DNA of 64,000 bases, taken from contig NZ_JARFML010000003.1 of NCBI RefSeq assembly GCF_029167105.1, forward strand, positions 62,001 through 126,000, written 5' to 3'. This DNA is from Bradyrhizobium yuanmingense. GTDB taxonomy: Bacteria; Pseudomonadota; Alphaproteobacteria; Rhizobiales; Xanthobacteraceae. The stretch's first letter is position 1. Each line of letters begins with the position of its first letter. Shown in pieces: positions 29,100 through 39,788 of the stretch. The translations under genes and the position numbers were made by a program. A model generated the notes under the pieces. It had not been told where the DNA came from. It did no database searches and worked only from the letters and a program-made list of their open reading frames with translations.

Positions 29100-29354
29100 T
29101 CAGTTCTTCTCCGTCAGATATTCGAGCATTCTGTTGCAAGCCCCCTCAGCCGTGGCGAACGTTCGGAAGGGCGAACCACCAACTTTTATGGCGCCACGGC
29201 AATCGCCAAGTGGTCGCCAAGACGCCACATAGCCGGAACGTCCGTGAAAGCCGGGACCGGTCGGGGTCTCATAGGTGATCACAAATGAGAAACCATCCTC
29301 CGTTGCGCTCCATACTTCCAGATGCTCGATGGCTCGGTGAAATTGAAGGGTCAT
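29100..29354 (-). CDS. Small hypothetical protein (84 aa)
   Basis: MTLQFHRAIEHLEVWSATED followed by FSFVITYETPTGPGFHG and FRTFATAEGACNRMLEYLTE. It reads like a compact folded alpha/beta domain, with no signal or membrane segment. Family not recognised. A strong -24/-12 match lies about 390 bases upstream on the same strand. Confidence 0.5.
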   Translation of the reverse strand: MTLQFHRAIEHLEVWSATEDGFSFVITYETPTGPGFHGRSGYVASWRPLGDCRGAIKVGGSPFRTFATAEGACNRMLEYLTEKN

Positions 29355-29747
29355 CGCCAGTCGTTCACCTGTAGTTGGAAGCGTGATGCGAGAAATCGAA
29401 ATAGACTGGATGTGTTGTGGGGCCGCAGAGGCGTCATTGTCGCCCCGAAGATCGGTCTAAGTGACGTTTGGGCGCGGCATCGACGATCGCTGCAAGATAA
29501 GCCGACACGAACTCTACAAAGCGGTCCACCCGACCAGTTGGTCACTCTCTTGCGATAATCGGGCCAGTTGCGATGTTGCCCTTCAAAAATGTAGCCGCGC
29601 TCGGCTTGAGCATGTCATGCAAGTTAAATGTCTGAGGCCGTACGCGCGCATCAACGGCCAGTTAGACCCGACCGGGCAGCGGGCAGAGCGATCAGTCGCG
29701 CCGAAACACTTGTCCCTGTGAATGCGCCACCTGCGCTTCTGTCACAT

Positions 29748-29763
29748 TGCAAGCGCGGTGCCG
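29748..29763 (-). promoter_or_regulatory. -24/-12 (sigma-54) promoter match in decayed DNA
   Basis: Minus strand CGGCACCGCGCTTGCA, one base from TGGCAC-N5-TTGCA. No exact NifA site found above it. The nearest downstream gene on the same strand is the 84-aa protein at 29100-29354. Confidence 0.45.
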
Positions 29764-30492
29764 AGATCCCACCGCTTCGCTATTGGCGTAAATCCTGCAC
29801 CGTGTCTTGCGGTACATTAGTCCTTTTAAAGTTATCGATGATACAGCTGGAGCGGTTGCATTTCCAGAGCGACTCATGAGTCACATCGGGTCGCAAGTCG
29901 TCGGTGAGGCGAGAAGTGTCAAGATGAGTCTGACCCCGGATCGCATGGAGAGCCTCGGCGTCAAGGCAGTCCAAATTATCAATGAACCGCTAATTGGCTA
30001 CCCAGACGATGGCAGCCCTAGTCGGCTGCTAGGCGTAGAATTGGTCCGTGGCGCCACACAGATGACTTATTGCCACTGTTTCAGGCTCGGCGGGCAGCGA
30101 GGATACGAATGCCTAAGTAGTACATCGGGAGGCACGATCGATCGGGATATCATCGCGTTTGCGACCAAACCCGGGTGAGGGGGCTAGATAGGCTGTTCGC
30201 CACTCCGGATTACTTGCCAGGTCTCAATGCACCGGAGATGGGATATGAGCAGCGACATAGTCCAGCGTCTCTCTGTGTCAGCCTGAACGGTGGGCGAGAT
30301 GGGCGGGCCGCCTACGCTCATTGAATAGCAAGAAGTCCGATCAAGCTCACCTTGTCGTGCAGCCACTGGCGCCTGAAGGCAGGCGGTGTAGAGGAGCAGG
30401 GCAAGCACTGAGTTGTTATGACAATGAGACGGCTTGGTCGAGATGTGGAGAGGAGGCATCAGAGTTCAACAGAACTCAGTGGAGTGCAGTAG

Positions 30493-30678
30493 ATGCTCGA
30501 CGTCTACCGCTTGCTTAACCGATGGGTGAAGATGCATCAGTATGCCGAGCCATGGTGCTTGAGCTTGGGGCTCAGGAGCGAGCTGGCGCCAATTGATGAG
30601 ATGCAGAACAACGTCATCTATGTGGATTTCAACGATATGCGCGGAGCAAAGGAGACAGCGTGCGATCGCAGATCATAG
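30493..30678 (+). CDS. Small hypothetical protein overlapping the next gene
   Basis: 61 codons (MLDVYRLLNRWVKMHQYAEP, then IDEMQNNVIYVDFNDMRGAK). Its last 19 bases overlap the start of the next gene, whose ribosome binding site lies inside it, which would allow coupled translation. Family not recognised. Confidence 0.4.
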   Translation: MLDVYRLLNRWVKMHQYAEPWCLSLGLRSELAPIDEMQNNVIYVDFNDMRGAKETACDRRS

Positions 30679-31079
30679 AAAAGCTTGAGGCGGGCCGCAT
30701 ACGATCGGGCCGACTTGCCAGCGCTCCTGGATCAGGTCCTTGCGGCCAATTTCTTGTGCAAGGGCCCTGTGGCTGTCAGCTCAACATCACCGCACTCGTC
30801 CGCCCAGGCTGGGAGCATGTCTCCGTCTCGACACCACGGCGTTGTCCAAACTGGGAAGAGATGTGCTTCGTCAAGGACCTGTTTTGGGACGAAGAGGAAT
30901 GTGTGATGCAGCTGCATCCGCCCCATTCGCAATACGTGAATAACAGCCGGTACTGCCTGCATCTCTGGAAGCCCATCAAGCGGGATATTCCGATGCCGCC
31001 ACCGGGCTTCGTGGGCATCGTTGGGCTGGGACCTTCCGAGGCAGCTACCTTGCTTGCACAGATGCAAGCGATATCGTGA
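30660..31079 (+). CDS. DUF7694-like conserved hypothetical protein
   Basis: 139 residues. The second half fits a conserved cytoplasmic domain I associate with DUF7694: GWEHVSVSTPRRCPNWEEMC, FVKDLFWDEEECVMQLHPP and SQYVNNSRYCLHLWKP. GTG 30660 is preceded by AAGGAG at five bases, so that start is sound. Proteins with this domain are frequent in rhizobial islands and phages; function unknown. Confidence 0.7.
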   Translation: MRSQIIEKLEAGRIRSGRLASAPGSGPCGQFLVQGPCGCQLNITALVRPGWEHVSVSTPRRCPNWEEMCFVKDLFWDEEECVMQLHPPHSQYVNNSRYCLHLWKPIKRDIPMPPPGFVGIVGLGPSEAATLLAQMQAIS

Positions 31080-32182
31080 TGGGCTGCATGAATATTGAGG
31101 AGGGTGTTCTGCTCCGCTTACACCTTCGATAGTTCTATAGGCGAAGCAAGCGCGCTTGATGGAAGGCAAAGACGGACGTCGATTGCGATGTCGCCGATCA
31201 ATCGGCACGTCTCGCCTTACGCCAAGAGCCAAACCGGCAATATTGGCATTCGGGGTGGCCACGGCTGGGCTGGCCTCACCTTCGCGCGCTGCCCCGACGG
31301 AGCCGGCGCTGCAGGTTTTGAGTGGCCGCTCCGTGGGGGCAAGTTGCTTCTTCCGTAGGATTGGATCACATCGAATCTTGCGCCAGCATTTGCGCCGGCA
31401 GGCAGTCATGATGGGCTGTTTCGCCCAGAGCAAGGGTGCACTGGCTCACCTCTCGGTATCGAGGCAGCCGGAAGGTACTTGGCGACGTCGATATCATCTT
31501 TGGTGGCGAGCGGCATTTCGTGATGCCCGCCTTCACTAATCGCGAGCGGCTACGGCCGATGTCGTTCACGCGGTCCGCTTGGTAAGGCTCCGCGGTCGGC
31601 CCAATAGCGGCGCCGGCCTCAGGTGACCAGTTCGGGAGCGTGTTACATATCGCTCGTCGACGTGGGGGATCGCGCGTCGGCCCGCGTCCTTCAAAATGGA
31701 GGTGATCCCAGACATCACCTCGATCCAGTCCTCGGGCGCGGCACAGACGCTGGCGCTGAACGATGTCGGCCAACCTTTCCTGCGGCCGTCGGGCGTGAGG
31801 ATCCGGTGCTGGCAATGACTTGTTAGCACGATACATAAATCGCCTACGCGCATCCGACGCGACCCTAGTGTCTCGAAGACTGATGGCGTAGATCCCAGGG
31901 GTCGTCGATCTGAGTTTAAAATCGGCCCCGTCGCTCAAATTATGAGAGTGGGCCAGTCAGGGATTCAGGGGCATCATTGAACTTGGACGATACGTGTCGC
32001 CGGTAAGCATCAGCTCCTTCTTCGAGTTGCTTACGACTTGTCCATCCGGTCGTCCTGGGCTGTCACGGCGGCTTGCATCATATCCAGTGATGTAAACTAT
32101 ATACGTTGATATGCGTTGCGGCGGTACGTATGTCGTGTGATTTCGCTCTAGAAGAGGGAAGCTTTAGTGGATCTGCGCGCCA
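31080..32182 (+). other. Intergenic region without a supported gene
   Basis: Frames up to 190 codons (31366-31938 minus) look like shadow or decayed reading. At 32077-32091 there is ATC-N9-GAT, the half-site of a nod box, about 90 bases before the methyltransferase gene, but the rest of a nod box is missing. Confidence 0.4.
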
Positions 32183-32830
32183 ATGGAAAAAGTCGACGAA
32201 CATCTGCACATACTTTCGCTGCTTCAGAAGCAAAATCCGGTTATCCTGGACATCGGTTGCAACGATGGAACGGATACGAAACAGTTTCTCAAACTGTGTC
32301 CACACGCCCAACTATACTGCTTTGAGCCGGATCCCCGAGCGAGCGCTCGCTTCAAGAAGAACATGGGTCCGGATCTTGACAAGGTGAGTCTGTTCGAGAT
32401 CGCGATCAGCGATCGAAACGGGAGGGTCGATTTCCATCCAAGCAATGGAGAAGGAGATGCAAAAGAATGGGACCTCTCTGGCTCAATCCGCCGTCCGAAA
32501 AATCATCTTACCGAATATGATTGGGTCCGCTTCGACCGTCCCATCTCAGTTGAAACCCGACGCCTGGACGACTGGTGCAGCGAAGCGGGTCTGAGCAACA
32601 TTGATTTGATCTGGATGGATGTGCAGGGAGCCGAATCTGATGTCATTGCTGGAGGGATAGAGACCTTGAGCAACACGCGCTTCATCTACACGGAATATAG
32701 CGACCAGGAGCTCTACGAAGGGCAGTTGTCCTTGCGAGCCATCCTCGATCTATTACCATTCTTCGAAGTGTCGACTCACTACCCGCGCGCAGTGGAAGGC
32801 GATGTCTTGCTCAAGAATACGCGTTTTTGA
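32183..32830 (+). CDS. noeI: FkbM-family methyltransferase, probable NoeI (Nod-factor fucose 2-O-methyltransferase)
   Basis: 215 residues with the FkbM (Methyltransf_21) pattern: SAM-binding VILDIGCNDGTDTKQF at residues 20-35, YCFEPDPRASARF, AISDRNGRVDF, then LIWMDVQGAESDVI, the acidic motif near the active site, and a C-terminal GDVLLKNTRF. Length and the sequence LSGSIRRPKNHL agree with what I remember of NoeI, which methylates O-2 of the fucose that NodZ adds. The presence of nodZ in the same island supports that. Not all FkbM proteins of islands act on Nod factors, so the symbol is a considered guess. No full nod box is seen upstream. Confidence 0.7.
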   Translation: MEKVDEHLHILSLLQKQNPVILDIGCNDGTDTKQFLKLCPHAQLYCFEPDPRASARFKKNMGPDLDKVSLFEIAISDRNGRVDFHPSNGEGDAKEWDLSGSIRRPKNHLTEYDWVRFDRPISVETRRLDDWCSEAGLSNIDLIWMDVQGAESDVIAGGIETLSNTRFIYTEYSDQELYEGQLSLRAILDLLPFFEVSTHYPRAVEGDVLLKNTRF

Positions 32831-34461
32831 GGCAGATCCCTTCATCTGCACTGGTGCGGAAGTGGCCGCTATGTCTCGAGGTGTGACAGAAGGGCTGAAA
32901 TTTGCTTGAGGCTGCCGTCCCTGATGGCGGCTGCATCGTGCTAGCTCACGTTGCGCGGAATGATGACCCGCTCCAGTCAAGGTGATGGTGCCGGTCGCCG
33001 CGTGGGTAAACCGCTCCGCCAGAGGTTCGATTGCGCGCCCTGGCGGTTCACTGCTGAGTGCGAAAGGCTGCGTGGTACAAGCCAGTTCGCAATAGCGGAT
33101 CAGCTCAGCTGCGTCCATTTAACCGTCCGCAAGTCCTCGTCGGCGCGCGTAAGCCAACGAAAGGACCTTCCGTGACGGGCCGCTGTAAGCCCGACCAGGG
33201 CCATGGTTGTTGTTCATCTGCCGCCGGATGGGACATCGCATCGGCTTGGTCCGGGGCGAGATGGTCGCGGCAGTTGCCGCGTCAACAAGGAAGTATCTTC
33301 CCGCCAGGGAAAAAAAGGCCCGGCCTCATTCTCTGAAGCCGGGCTAAGTCAGACTGGAACGGAGCGATGCTGTTACGCATCGCACCAATCGTCGGCAAAG
33401 GGAGAGTTGCCAACGGCTTATTTGCGGCTAGGAGTTGCCGCAAATTCTAATACGAAATCGACATCCGATCTAAATCTGGTATCGCCTCCGTCTCTGCTGA
33501 GGATGAGATCAGCCTACGCTGTCGAGCAGCCCGCGACACGCGGATGACTCGGTCAGCATTCGCTCGCCGCTGGTAGAGTGGGCCATGCGGAAGCGGGATG
33601 GCGGTACGCGGACGCCACTCGAAGGCCATGACGCCAAAGACATGAGAATGCCACAGACAAGTATGCCGTCACCCCAGATGCTAAGGGGTAGCCTGCGTTG
33701 GTTTGCCAGAGATCTCGGCCTCATTCCAAGATCGTACAATATGACGCTACGTGCGATTCAATGCCCTTCGCGAGCGGTCGCACAAATTCTCTAAACTCCT
33801 GGCGCTCAGCCAGCCGAGACCGTTCGTAACTTACAATTCAATCTGTCTACTGATGAGGCTTGCCCCCTGTAAGCGATTCAGGCAATTGCGCATCATCTTC
33901 TATGCGATCTCACGATGGGCCGGTCGTCTCTAAAGCTCGCGTGGTCAGCTTAGCCGACACGAACCTTCAGGTCACTCTATAGGACCTCCTCGTTAGCTGA
34001 GCCAAAGGTATAGCGAACTTCGACGATCTCAAGCCAGACATGGCCATTTGCCCAAGAGCGGCAGCCACTGGTCCGAGCGAACCAGGCGACTTGCCGCCAA
34101 GATCGCTGATTGAAGAATAGTCATGATGAGCCTGTCGAGCGCTGCTCATCTGGATGCCACATCACCAGAACGACCGCGCCGTGCTCGATACATGCAGCGC
34201 CCTGCTGATCTGATCCAGCGCCCGTCCGGCACCGATGCAGATGTTCGGGAGCTTGCCATGCTGTGTCGGTCTTCAGCACTGCGGGAGTTGGCACTTCACG
34301 CGCGGCTCGCTGGCCTGCATGCTCCGGGAAGCGGCCAGTCCGCTTGCAACCTGGCCTGAAGCGAGTTTGTCAGGTTGAGGCCAATGGGCGCTATGGATGG
34401 ATCTCAGTGGGTTTACTATCTTGCTCACCTGCGGCCGCTCGAAGAAGCGCTCGGATGACCG
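32831..34461 (+). other. Decayed region with repeat copy D and a stranded gene end
   Basis: Repeat copy D (GTACAATATGACGCTACGTG, then CGATTCAATGCCC) lies at 33733-33766. On the minus strand just above a terminator, shifted frames read GLLDSVG then ADLILSRDGGDTRFRSDVDF and EFAATPSRK-stop near 33430, the end of a protein whose front is broken. At 34289-34304 TTGGCAC-N5-GCGC is a sigma-54-like match leading nowhere. Confidence 0.5.
33306..33344 (-). terminator. Rho-independent terminator, minus strand
   Basis: Stem GCCCGGC (33318-33324) pairs with GCCGGGC (33338-33344); on the minus strand it is followed by CCTTTTTTT. It ends a decayed minus-strand gene. A second 9-bp perfect hairpin, ATTTGCGGC-N8-GCCGCAAAT, lies upstream of it at 33420-33445. 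Confidence 0.75.
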
Positions 34462-35199
34462 TCAGCTCAGCAGATCGACCCTGCCGGTGTCGAGCCAATA
34501 AAGACCCCCGACGACCTTCAGTCTGTTCTGCTCGACTGCCGACTTCAGAAGCGGGGTCGCCGAAATGAGCTTATAGACGTTCTCAGCCACATTTTGCCGG
34601 ATCGCATTGGCGAGTGCATCCCCGCTCTCCTGAGAAGAAGCCTTCACCGCGGGCGCAAGTGCGGCAACAAGGGATGGAATGTGCCCTGGCAGTGTAGTGT
34701 CGTCCTTCAAGGATTTGATCGTGGCACCGACAGCACCGCAGCGATCATGGCCGAGTACCAGGATTAGGGGGGTATTTAGCACGGCCACCGCATATTCCAT
34801 GCTGGCGATAATCTCATCGTTGGCGAAATTACCAGCGACACGGCAAACGAACAGATCGCCAAGTCCGCTATTGAAAACATACTCAGGGACGATTCGTGAA
34901 TCGGCGCATGTTAAGACTGCCGCATACGGATTTTGCCCGCCGACCAGAGCGCTGCGTTCGTGCCTGAAGTCGCTGCCTCGCGATATGCCCTGAACATAGC
35001 GCGCATTGCCTTCCATTAGTCGCTCAAGCGAAGCCTTTGGCGAGAGCAGGTTATCTGGTTTGGGCGGCGCTGTTGGCTCGATCGCGCTCGCGATCCTGCC
35101 GCCAAGCAGCATGCCGGCCGCCGAAGCAGCGAATAGCATTAGAGAACGGCGGGATGGCACCGTCGGACGAGGCAGGATCGGGATGCACTCTTCACACAT
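34462..35199 (-). CDS. Beta-class carbonic anhydrase, exported (Tat-type signal)
   Basis: Interconverts CO2 and bicarbonate. 245 residues from ATG 35199, chosen because AGAGGA stands five bases before it; the open frame runs further up but without a ribosome binding site. The N-terminus has an Arg-Arg pair before a hydrophobic stretch (SRRSLMLFAASAAGMLLGG), pointing to export, probably by Tat, to the periplasm. Zinc ligands are in LTCADSRIVPE (Cys and the Asp-Arg dyad) and LGHDRCGAVGA (His, Cys). RVAGNFANDEI and the SMEYAVAVL helix are typical. The enzyme stands alone. A periplasmic carbonic anhydrase would help bicarbonate handling in the CO2-rich nodule; that is inference. Confidence 0.93.
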   Translation of the reverse strand: MCEECIPILPRPTVPSRRSLMLFAASAAGMLLGGRIASAIEPTAPPKPDNLLSPKASLERLMEGNARYVQGISRGSDFRHERSALVGGQNPYAAVLTCADSRIVPEYVFNSGLGDLFVCRVAGNFANDEIIASMEYAVAVLNTPLILVLGHDRCGAVGATIKSLKDDTTLPGHIPSLVAALAPAVKASSQESGDALANAIRQNVAENVYKLISATPLLKSAVEQNRLKVVGGLYWLDTGRVDLLS

Positions 35200-36201
35200 G
35201 TATTTCCTCTGAGCGCGCTTCTCCAGTGCGTTGCGTGATTTCGGCCTCGCTTCGCTGCAGAACCCGCGCCTGACCAAATTTAGCTGCAACCAACCGAGTT
35301 GCACAGGCAAGTGACCGATGCGCTCGCCCTCACATCTATAGCTGCTCTTCGTTGCACACTTGTGAGCCTGTCCGAGATGGCCGCGAGCAGAATTTAGAGA
35401 GTCGTCGCGACCTTCATAACGATTTTCAGACTACGTCCTGACGCAGCGTGAGGTTCAAGCAATTTCTTCCCGTGCGACTCTTGCCCGCATGTCAGGACAT
35501 CGGCAGCCTCTCTCCAATGCAGTATTGTGCGGCCTATTGTGCAGCGCCGTTCCTGCTGAGTGCGGAACAAAGTTGGATAGCACAGCATGTATTCCGCCGA
35601 ATTCGGTTGGCGAAAACGAGATCACGACTGCCGTTGCGGTAATCGGTGCTCTGCGGCCAAGACCAATCTGGTCTAGGCACCCCGTCGCGGAGGTCAGTGA
35701 ATAGCGAACGCACCAATAGGGCCACTCCTGATGAACAGCTAAAGCACGTTGGCCTGATTCGGGAGCGAGAAAACATCCGTGAGATTGCAAAGAGTGATCA
35801 TCGAGCCGCGGAGTGTGGGCTTTCTCACAAAATGCTGCAAACTGTATGGATGACTGCCGTTTCTGAATACGAGCCGTTTGCCACTAAAGCAAGCCGCCAG
35901 TCCATTTAGCGCAATCACTAGCGTTATTGTCAAACAGAGCGAGGCGAACTTTGCAAAGTGCGACAGAAGCGTAGAACTCATGACAATGCTGCCGAAGCTA
36001 ACGCCGCAATGTCAGGTGCCGACGGGCGAGCACTGAGCCACCGGGGGACCTCGGAATTTCCGGCGGCACGCCGCTTGCTTCGTTGGTCCGGTCACACTCC
36101 GGCGCATATCCGTTGTCGCGACCCAATGCGCATCGTCCGTTCGCTCTGGCCAGCTCCAAACTGCGCGAGCCGGACGGCCCAAGCAGTTCAGGATAACTTC
36201 T
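35200..36201 (+). other. Divergent intergenic region without a supported gene
   Basis: Between carbonic anhydrase (minus) and the peptidase (plus). Only short frames with no recognisable domain; no clear promoter identified. Confidence 0.45.
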
Positions 36202-38319
36202 ATGAAACACTCACTCCTCGCCACCGCGTTGCTTTCAATGGCGCTTTTGTCCTCTGCGGCATTACCCCAGAAACCGGCCCATGCGGCGGCGGTAGAGGAT
36301 CCCTTCCTTTGGCTCGAGGAGATCGATGGACCGCGCGCACTCGCTTGGGCACGCGCCGAGAACGATAAGACGCTCGGAGTGCTCCAATCAGATCCCCGTT
36401 ATCATCGCTTCTATGAGGAGGCGCTGAGCATCCTCCAAGCCGAGGACCGGATCCCGTATGTTTCGTCGGAGCGGCAGGGTCTCGGCAAGTTATGGCAAGA
36501 CGAGAGCCGCGTGCGCGGCATCTGGCGTCGTACCACTGACGGCTATGGCAGCTCGGAGCCGGTCTGGGAGAGTATTCTTAGTATTGACGAGCTGGCGGCC
36601 ACGGAGAAGAAGAACTGGGTCTTGAAGGGCGGTAGCTGCCTGCCGCCCGAAGAGCGCCTGTGCCTCGTCGAGCTCTCTGACGGCGGGAAGGACGCTGTGT
36701 TCATTCGCGAGTACGATCGGCATGCCAAGGCCTTCGTACCAACCGGATTCGATCTTCCGGAGGGAAAGCAGGACGTCAGCTGGGTCGACCGCGACACGAT
36801 ACTCATCGCGCGAGATTGGGGCGAAGGGACCATGACGCCGGCGGGCTATCCCTTCGTCGTGAAGGAGCTCAAGCGCGCTCAGCCGCTGGTTCAAGCGCGG
36901 GAGGTCTTCCGCGGGGAGCCGAACGATGCGATGACGGCGACCTTCGTGCTGCGGGACAGCGAAGGCAGGATTCATGCGATCGGCGCCATACGCGCCATCA
37001 GCGCCTTCGAGCGGGAGTATGTGCTTCTCGCGCCCAAAGGACCGATCAAGGTTAACCTGCCAAAAATGGCGGACATCGTTGGCATCGCCAGTAACCGCTT
37101 GCTAGTGACGCTCGACGAAGACTGGGCGCTGTCCGAAAGCACCCACTTTGTTGCGGGTTCGATCCTCTCATATGACTTGGCCGAATGGAAGCAGGATCCG
37201 CTTCGCGCGACGCCCTCGGTGGTCTTCCAGCCCGAGGCTCGGCATGCGCTCAGCGGGCTCGTGGTCACCAAGAACGCTTTAATCCTGACGATCCTTGACA
37301 ATGGTCAGAGCAAGGCTTTCATCTACAGCCACGACCAGGGTGACTGGCGGGCTACGCCGATCCCGTTCCCTGTCAACATGAACGTCAGCCTGTCAGCCGT
37401 TCGCCCTGAAACGGACGAGGTGCTGTTCACGGTCTCCAGCTATCTCGTGCCGACTTCCCGCTGGCACTTCGACGCGGCGACCAAACGTCTCAAAATGGTG
37501 ACGACGACATCTCCTCAGTTCAACGCGTCCAACCACGTTGTGGAGCAGTTCGAGGCAACTTCGCTCGATGGGACAAAGATTCCCTACTCTCTGGTGCGTC
37601 CGAAGAACGCAAGGCTCGGGGAGCCGATCCCAACCCTTCTTACTGGCTATGGCGGGTTTCAAGAGCCGCTCCTGCCATTGTATGACGGAGCGATAGGGCG
37701 GCTCTGGCTTGAGCAGGGCAATGCATATGTTCTGGCAAACCTGCGCGGCGGCGGCGAGTTTGGGCCGCGATGGCACGAGGCTGCCCAGGGGGCCACAAAG
37801 CAGCGGACGTGGGACGATTTCATCGCCGTCGCGGAGGACCTGATTCGCCGGAAGATCACCTCTCCGGGTCGATTGGGCGTGGTCGGCGGCAGCCAGGGAG
37901 GTCTGCTGGTAGGCACCGCAATTACGCAGCGACCCGACCTTTTCAATGCGGCAATCATGCAGGTGCCGCTGCTCGACATGCTTCGCTTCGCAAAGTTGGC
38001 CGCGGGCGCCGCCTACATCGGTGAATATGGTGATCCCGCCGTTACGGAGCAGCGCGGATGGCTCGAGGCCTACTCGCCCTATCAGAAGCTGGTCCCCGGC
38101 AAGACCTACCCGATGCCTTTCATTCTCACCTCCACAAAGGATGATCGCGTGCACCCGGCGCACGGCCGCAAGGCAGCCGCTAGGCTTGCTGCCCTCGGCC
38201 AGCCTTATTTTTACTTTGAGAACTTCGAGGGTGGACACAGCGCGGCTGCCAATCTCAAGGAACACGCGCGCCGGCTGGCACTCGAATACACCTATGCATC
38301 CAGGCGGCTTGTGGATTGA
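36202..38319 (+). CDS. Prolyl oligopeptidase-family serine peptidase (S9), exported
   Basis: 705 residues with the full S9A layout. A Sec signal peptide (SLLATALLSMALLSSAALPQ, cleavage about AHA-AA) is followed by DPFLWLEEIDGPRALAWARAEN, typical of family members, a seven-bladed propeller (to about residue 430), and the alpha/beta hydrolase domain. The catalytic Ser is in VVGGSQGGLLVG (about residue 564), the Asp in TSTKDDRVHPAHG and the His in FEGGHSAA. LANLRGGGEFGPRWHEAAQG is the S9 signature before the Ser. It should cleave short peptides after proline in the periplasm. It stands alone, with AGGATAAC before the ATG. Confidence 0.93.
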   Translation: MKHSLLATALLSMALLSSAALPQKPAHAAAVEDPFLWLEEIDGPRALAWARAENDKTLGVLQSDPRYHRFYEEALSILQAEDRIPYVSSERQGLGKLWQDESRVRGIWRRTTDGYGSSEPVWESILSIDELAATEKKNWVLKGGSCLPPEERLCLVELSDGGKDAVFIREYDRHAKAFVPTGFDLPEGKQDVSWVDRDTILIARDWGEGTMTPAGYPFVVKELKRAQPLVQAREVFRGEPNDAMTATFVLRDSEGRIHAIGAIRAISAFEREYVLLAPKGPIKVNLPKMADIVGIASNRLLVTLDEDWALSESTHFVAGSILSYDLAEWKQDPLRATPSVVFQPEARHALSGLVVTKNALILTILDNGQSKAFIYSHDQGDWRATPIPFPVNMNVSLSAVRPETDEVLFTVSSYLVPTSRWHFDAATKRLKMVTTTSPQFNASNHVVEQFEATSLDGTKIPYSLVRPKNARLGEPIPTLLTGYGGFQEPLLPLYDGAIGRLWLEQGNAYVLANLRGGGEFGPRWHEAAQGATKQRTWDDFIAVAEDLIRRKITSPGRLGVVGGSQGGLLVGTAITQRPDLFNAAIMQVPLLDMLRFAKLAAGAAYIGEYGDPAVTEQRGWLEAYSPYQKLVPGKTYPMPFILTSTKDDRVHPAHGRKAAARLAALGQPYFYFENFEGGHSAAANLKEHARRLALEYTYASRRLVD

Positions 38320-38804
38320 GTAATGTCAGCGAGGGAGTTCGTTGAGGCCGCCAGCGCAGTTGGTGGCCTGTCGGCATCAGCGCGTTTGAATGGAGAGCTC
38401 ACGGAGCGGGCCTGTTTGTACCCTCAAAGAAGGCGGGCGGTTGAAGCGAGCGAGGTTCACGAAAGGGCAGATTATCGTGATTTGATTGTCCCGCTTATAA
38501 TAGCGATCCCATCGAGCTACTTGCGCTCTATGACTCTATCCAGTTACTCCCAAGCTCCGCGAGACCTCTCAGCAAAGAGCTCTCCTCCGTGCGAAGGATC
38601 ATTCGGATGATTTTTGGACAACGGAGCGCAGTCCACAAACCTTCAGTGATGAAGACGCAGCCTGCAGCATGAAGCTTGTGCTTTCCGAGCAGCAAGATGC
38701 TCAGGGTAAACGCGATCTGCCGCGAGTCCATCGACGCTGTGTTCGGCATCATCAGCCACAGGCAATTGCGTGAGCGGCTTGCGCTCTCATTCAGGGGTTA
38801 AAAA
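38320..38804 (+). other. Intergenic region without a supported gene
   Basis: No frame here has a recognisable domain or good ribosome binding site. Confidence 0.45.
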
Positions 38805-39152
38805 ATGGCAGAACAGATTCATTCGCACGCGGTGGTGTGGATCGACCGAGTCATTGCCAAGATATTCTTCATAGGGCTAACGGGCGTCAGCGCCACGACC
38901 GTGCGCGCGCATAAATCGTGTACGATTGGAGCTTCCGGTGGGAATAATGATTCAACGTTTCTCGTCAGGATAGGTGGGGTCCTGAGTAGGTGCACCGATC
39001 TGCTGATCATCGGGCCGGAGACCGAGCACACTCAGCTAATGCACTTTTTGAGAGCGAACAGGCTGGACCTCACCATCCAAGTCGAGACAAGCAATCCTTC
39101 GACCGACCGGGAACTCGTAGCGCTCGGGCGAAAGCGCTTCCGACTGGATTAA
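38805..39152 (+). CDS. Rhizobial 'translational machinery protein'-like small protein
   Basis: 115 residues. The N-terminus HSHAVVWIDRVIAKIFFI, the middle DLLIIGPETEHTQLMHFLRAN and the end STDRELVALGRKRFRLD match in order a short conserved protein of rhizobia (AVVWIDH..ARIF, ..ITGP..AK.EL..H, DG.LVA.AR..F) called a translational machinery or host-attachment-like protein. The middle region is shorter than usual, so this may be a diverged copy. Its role is not known to me. Confidence 0.65.
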   Translation: MAEQIHSHAVVWIDRVIAKIFFIGLTGVSATTVRAHKSCTIGASGGNNDSTFLVRIGGVLSRCTDLLIIGPETEHTQLMHFLRANRLDLTIQVETSNPSTDRELVALGRKRFRLD

Positions 39153-39788
39153 GCTCTTTGCTTCTGATTGTCGACCGTGCTCCAGTTTTCCCGGAAACCA
39201 CTACCTCGTGCGGCGTCATCCGTTTAGGTCGGTCAGTAAGCGCCGGTGCAGAGGACGCTCCTTGAGTTGGCGGACGATGGCCGGTTCACTTCGCTCTTAG
39301 CGCCCAACCTGTAGCTAGCTCGTTTAAGTGCGGTTAGCCGGCTCCGTACTCCGGTGCCGATTGCTCAGAGGGGATAGATGGACGAGCGGCATTTCCGCTT
39401 CGCCAGTTCTCATCGTGCCTGAGGACATGCTGTGTTCGTAATCATTCCAGAGAGACTCGCGTCACCTGCGGTGCGGCTTGTTGCACGACTGCAAGCCCGG
39501 CATATTCCAGGACGGTTGAACTGATCCGAGGTCGCCAACGCCACAGAGGAGGACCGGCCTTGATGGGATAGTCGCATCAAGATGCCGTGCCTTCGGCTTC
39601 CAGGTCTGCCGTTCTATGCAATTGATTATCCGTTCCTCCCGCCTGCCCTGACTTGACGGATGTCATTTTCGCGCAGACGGCGAAATCCTAAGCGAAGGGT
39701 CTGTATGGCTTTGGCAACTGCTGATCGCCAGATCCGGCGAGCACTAGACTAGCGCACCAGAATCGCAATGTGGAAAGAGTTCTGCGCC
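39153..39788 (+). other. Intergenic region downstream of groEL without a supported gene
   Basis: Nothing recognised apart from the groEL terminator at its right border. Confidence 0.45.

Noticed and set aside
29807..30178. 123-codon plus-strand frame as a gene
   Set aside because: No family, no ribosome binding site; kept out for lack of support.
32077..32091. ATC-N9-GAT as a nod box before the NoeI-like gene
   Set aside because: Only the first half-site of the nod box is present; the downstream ATC-rich half and the TTTTACCAATC-like end are missing.
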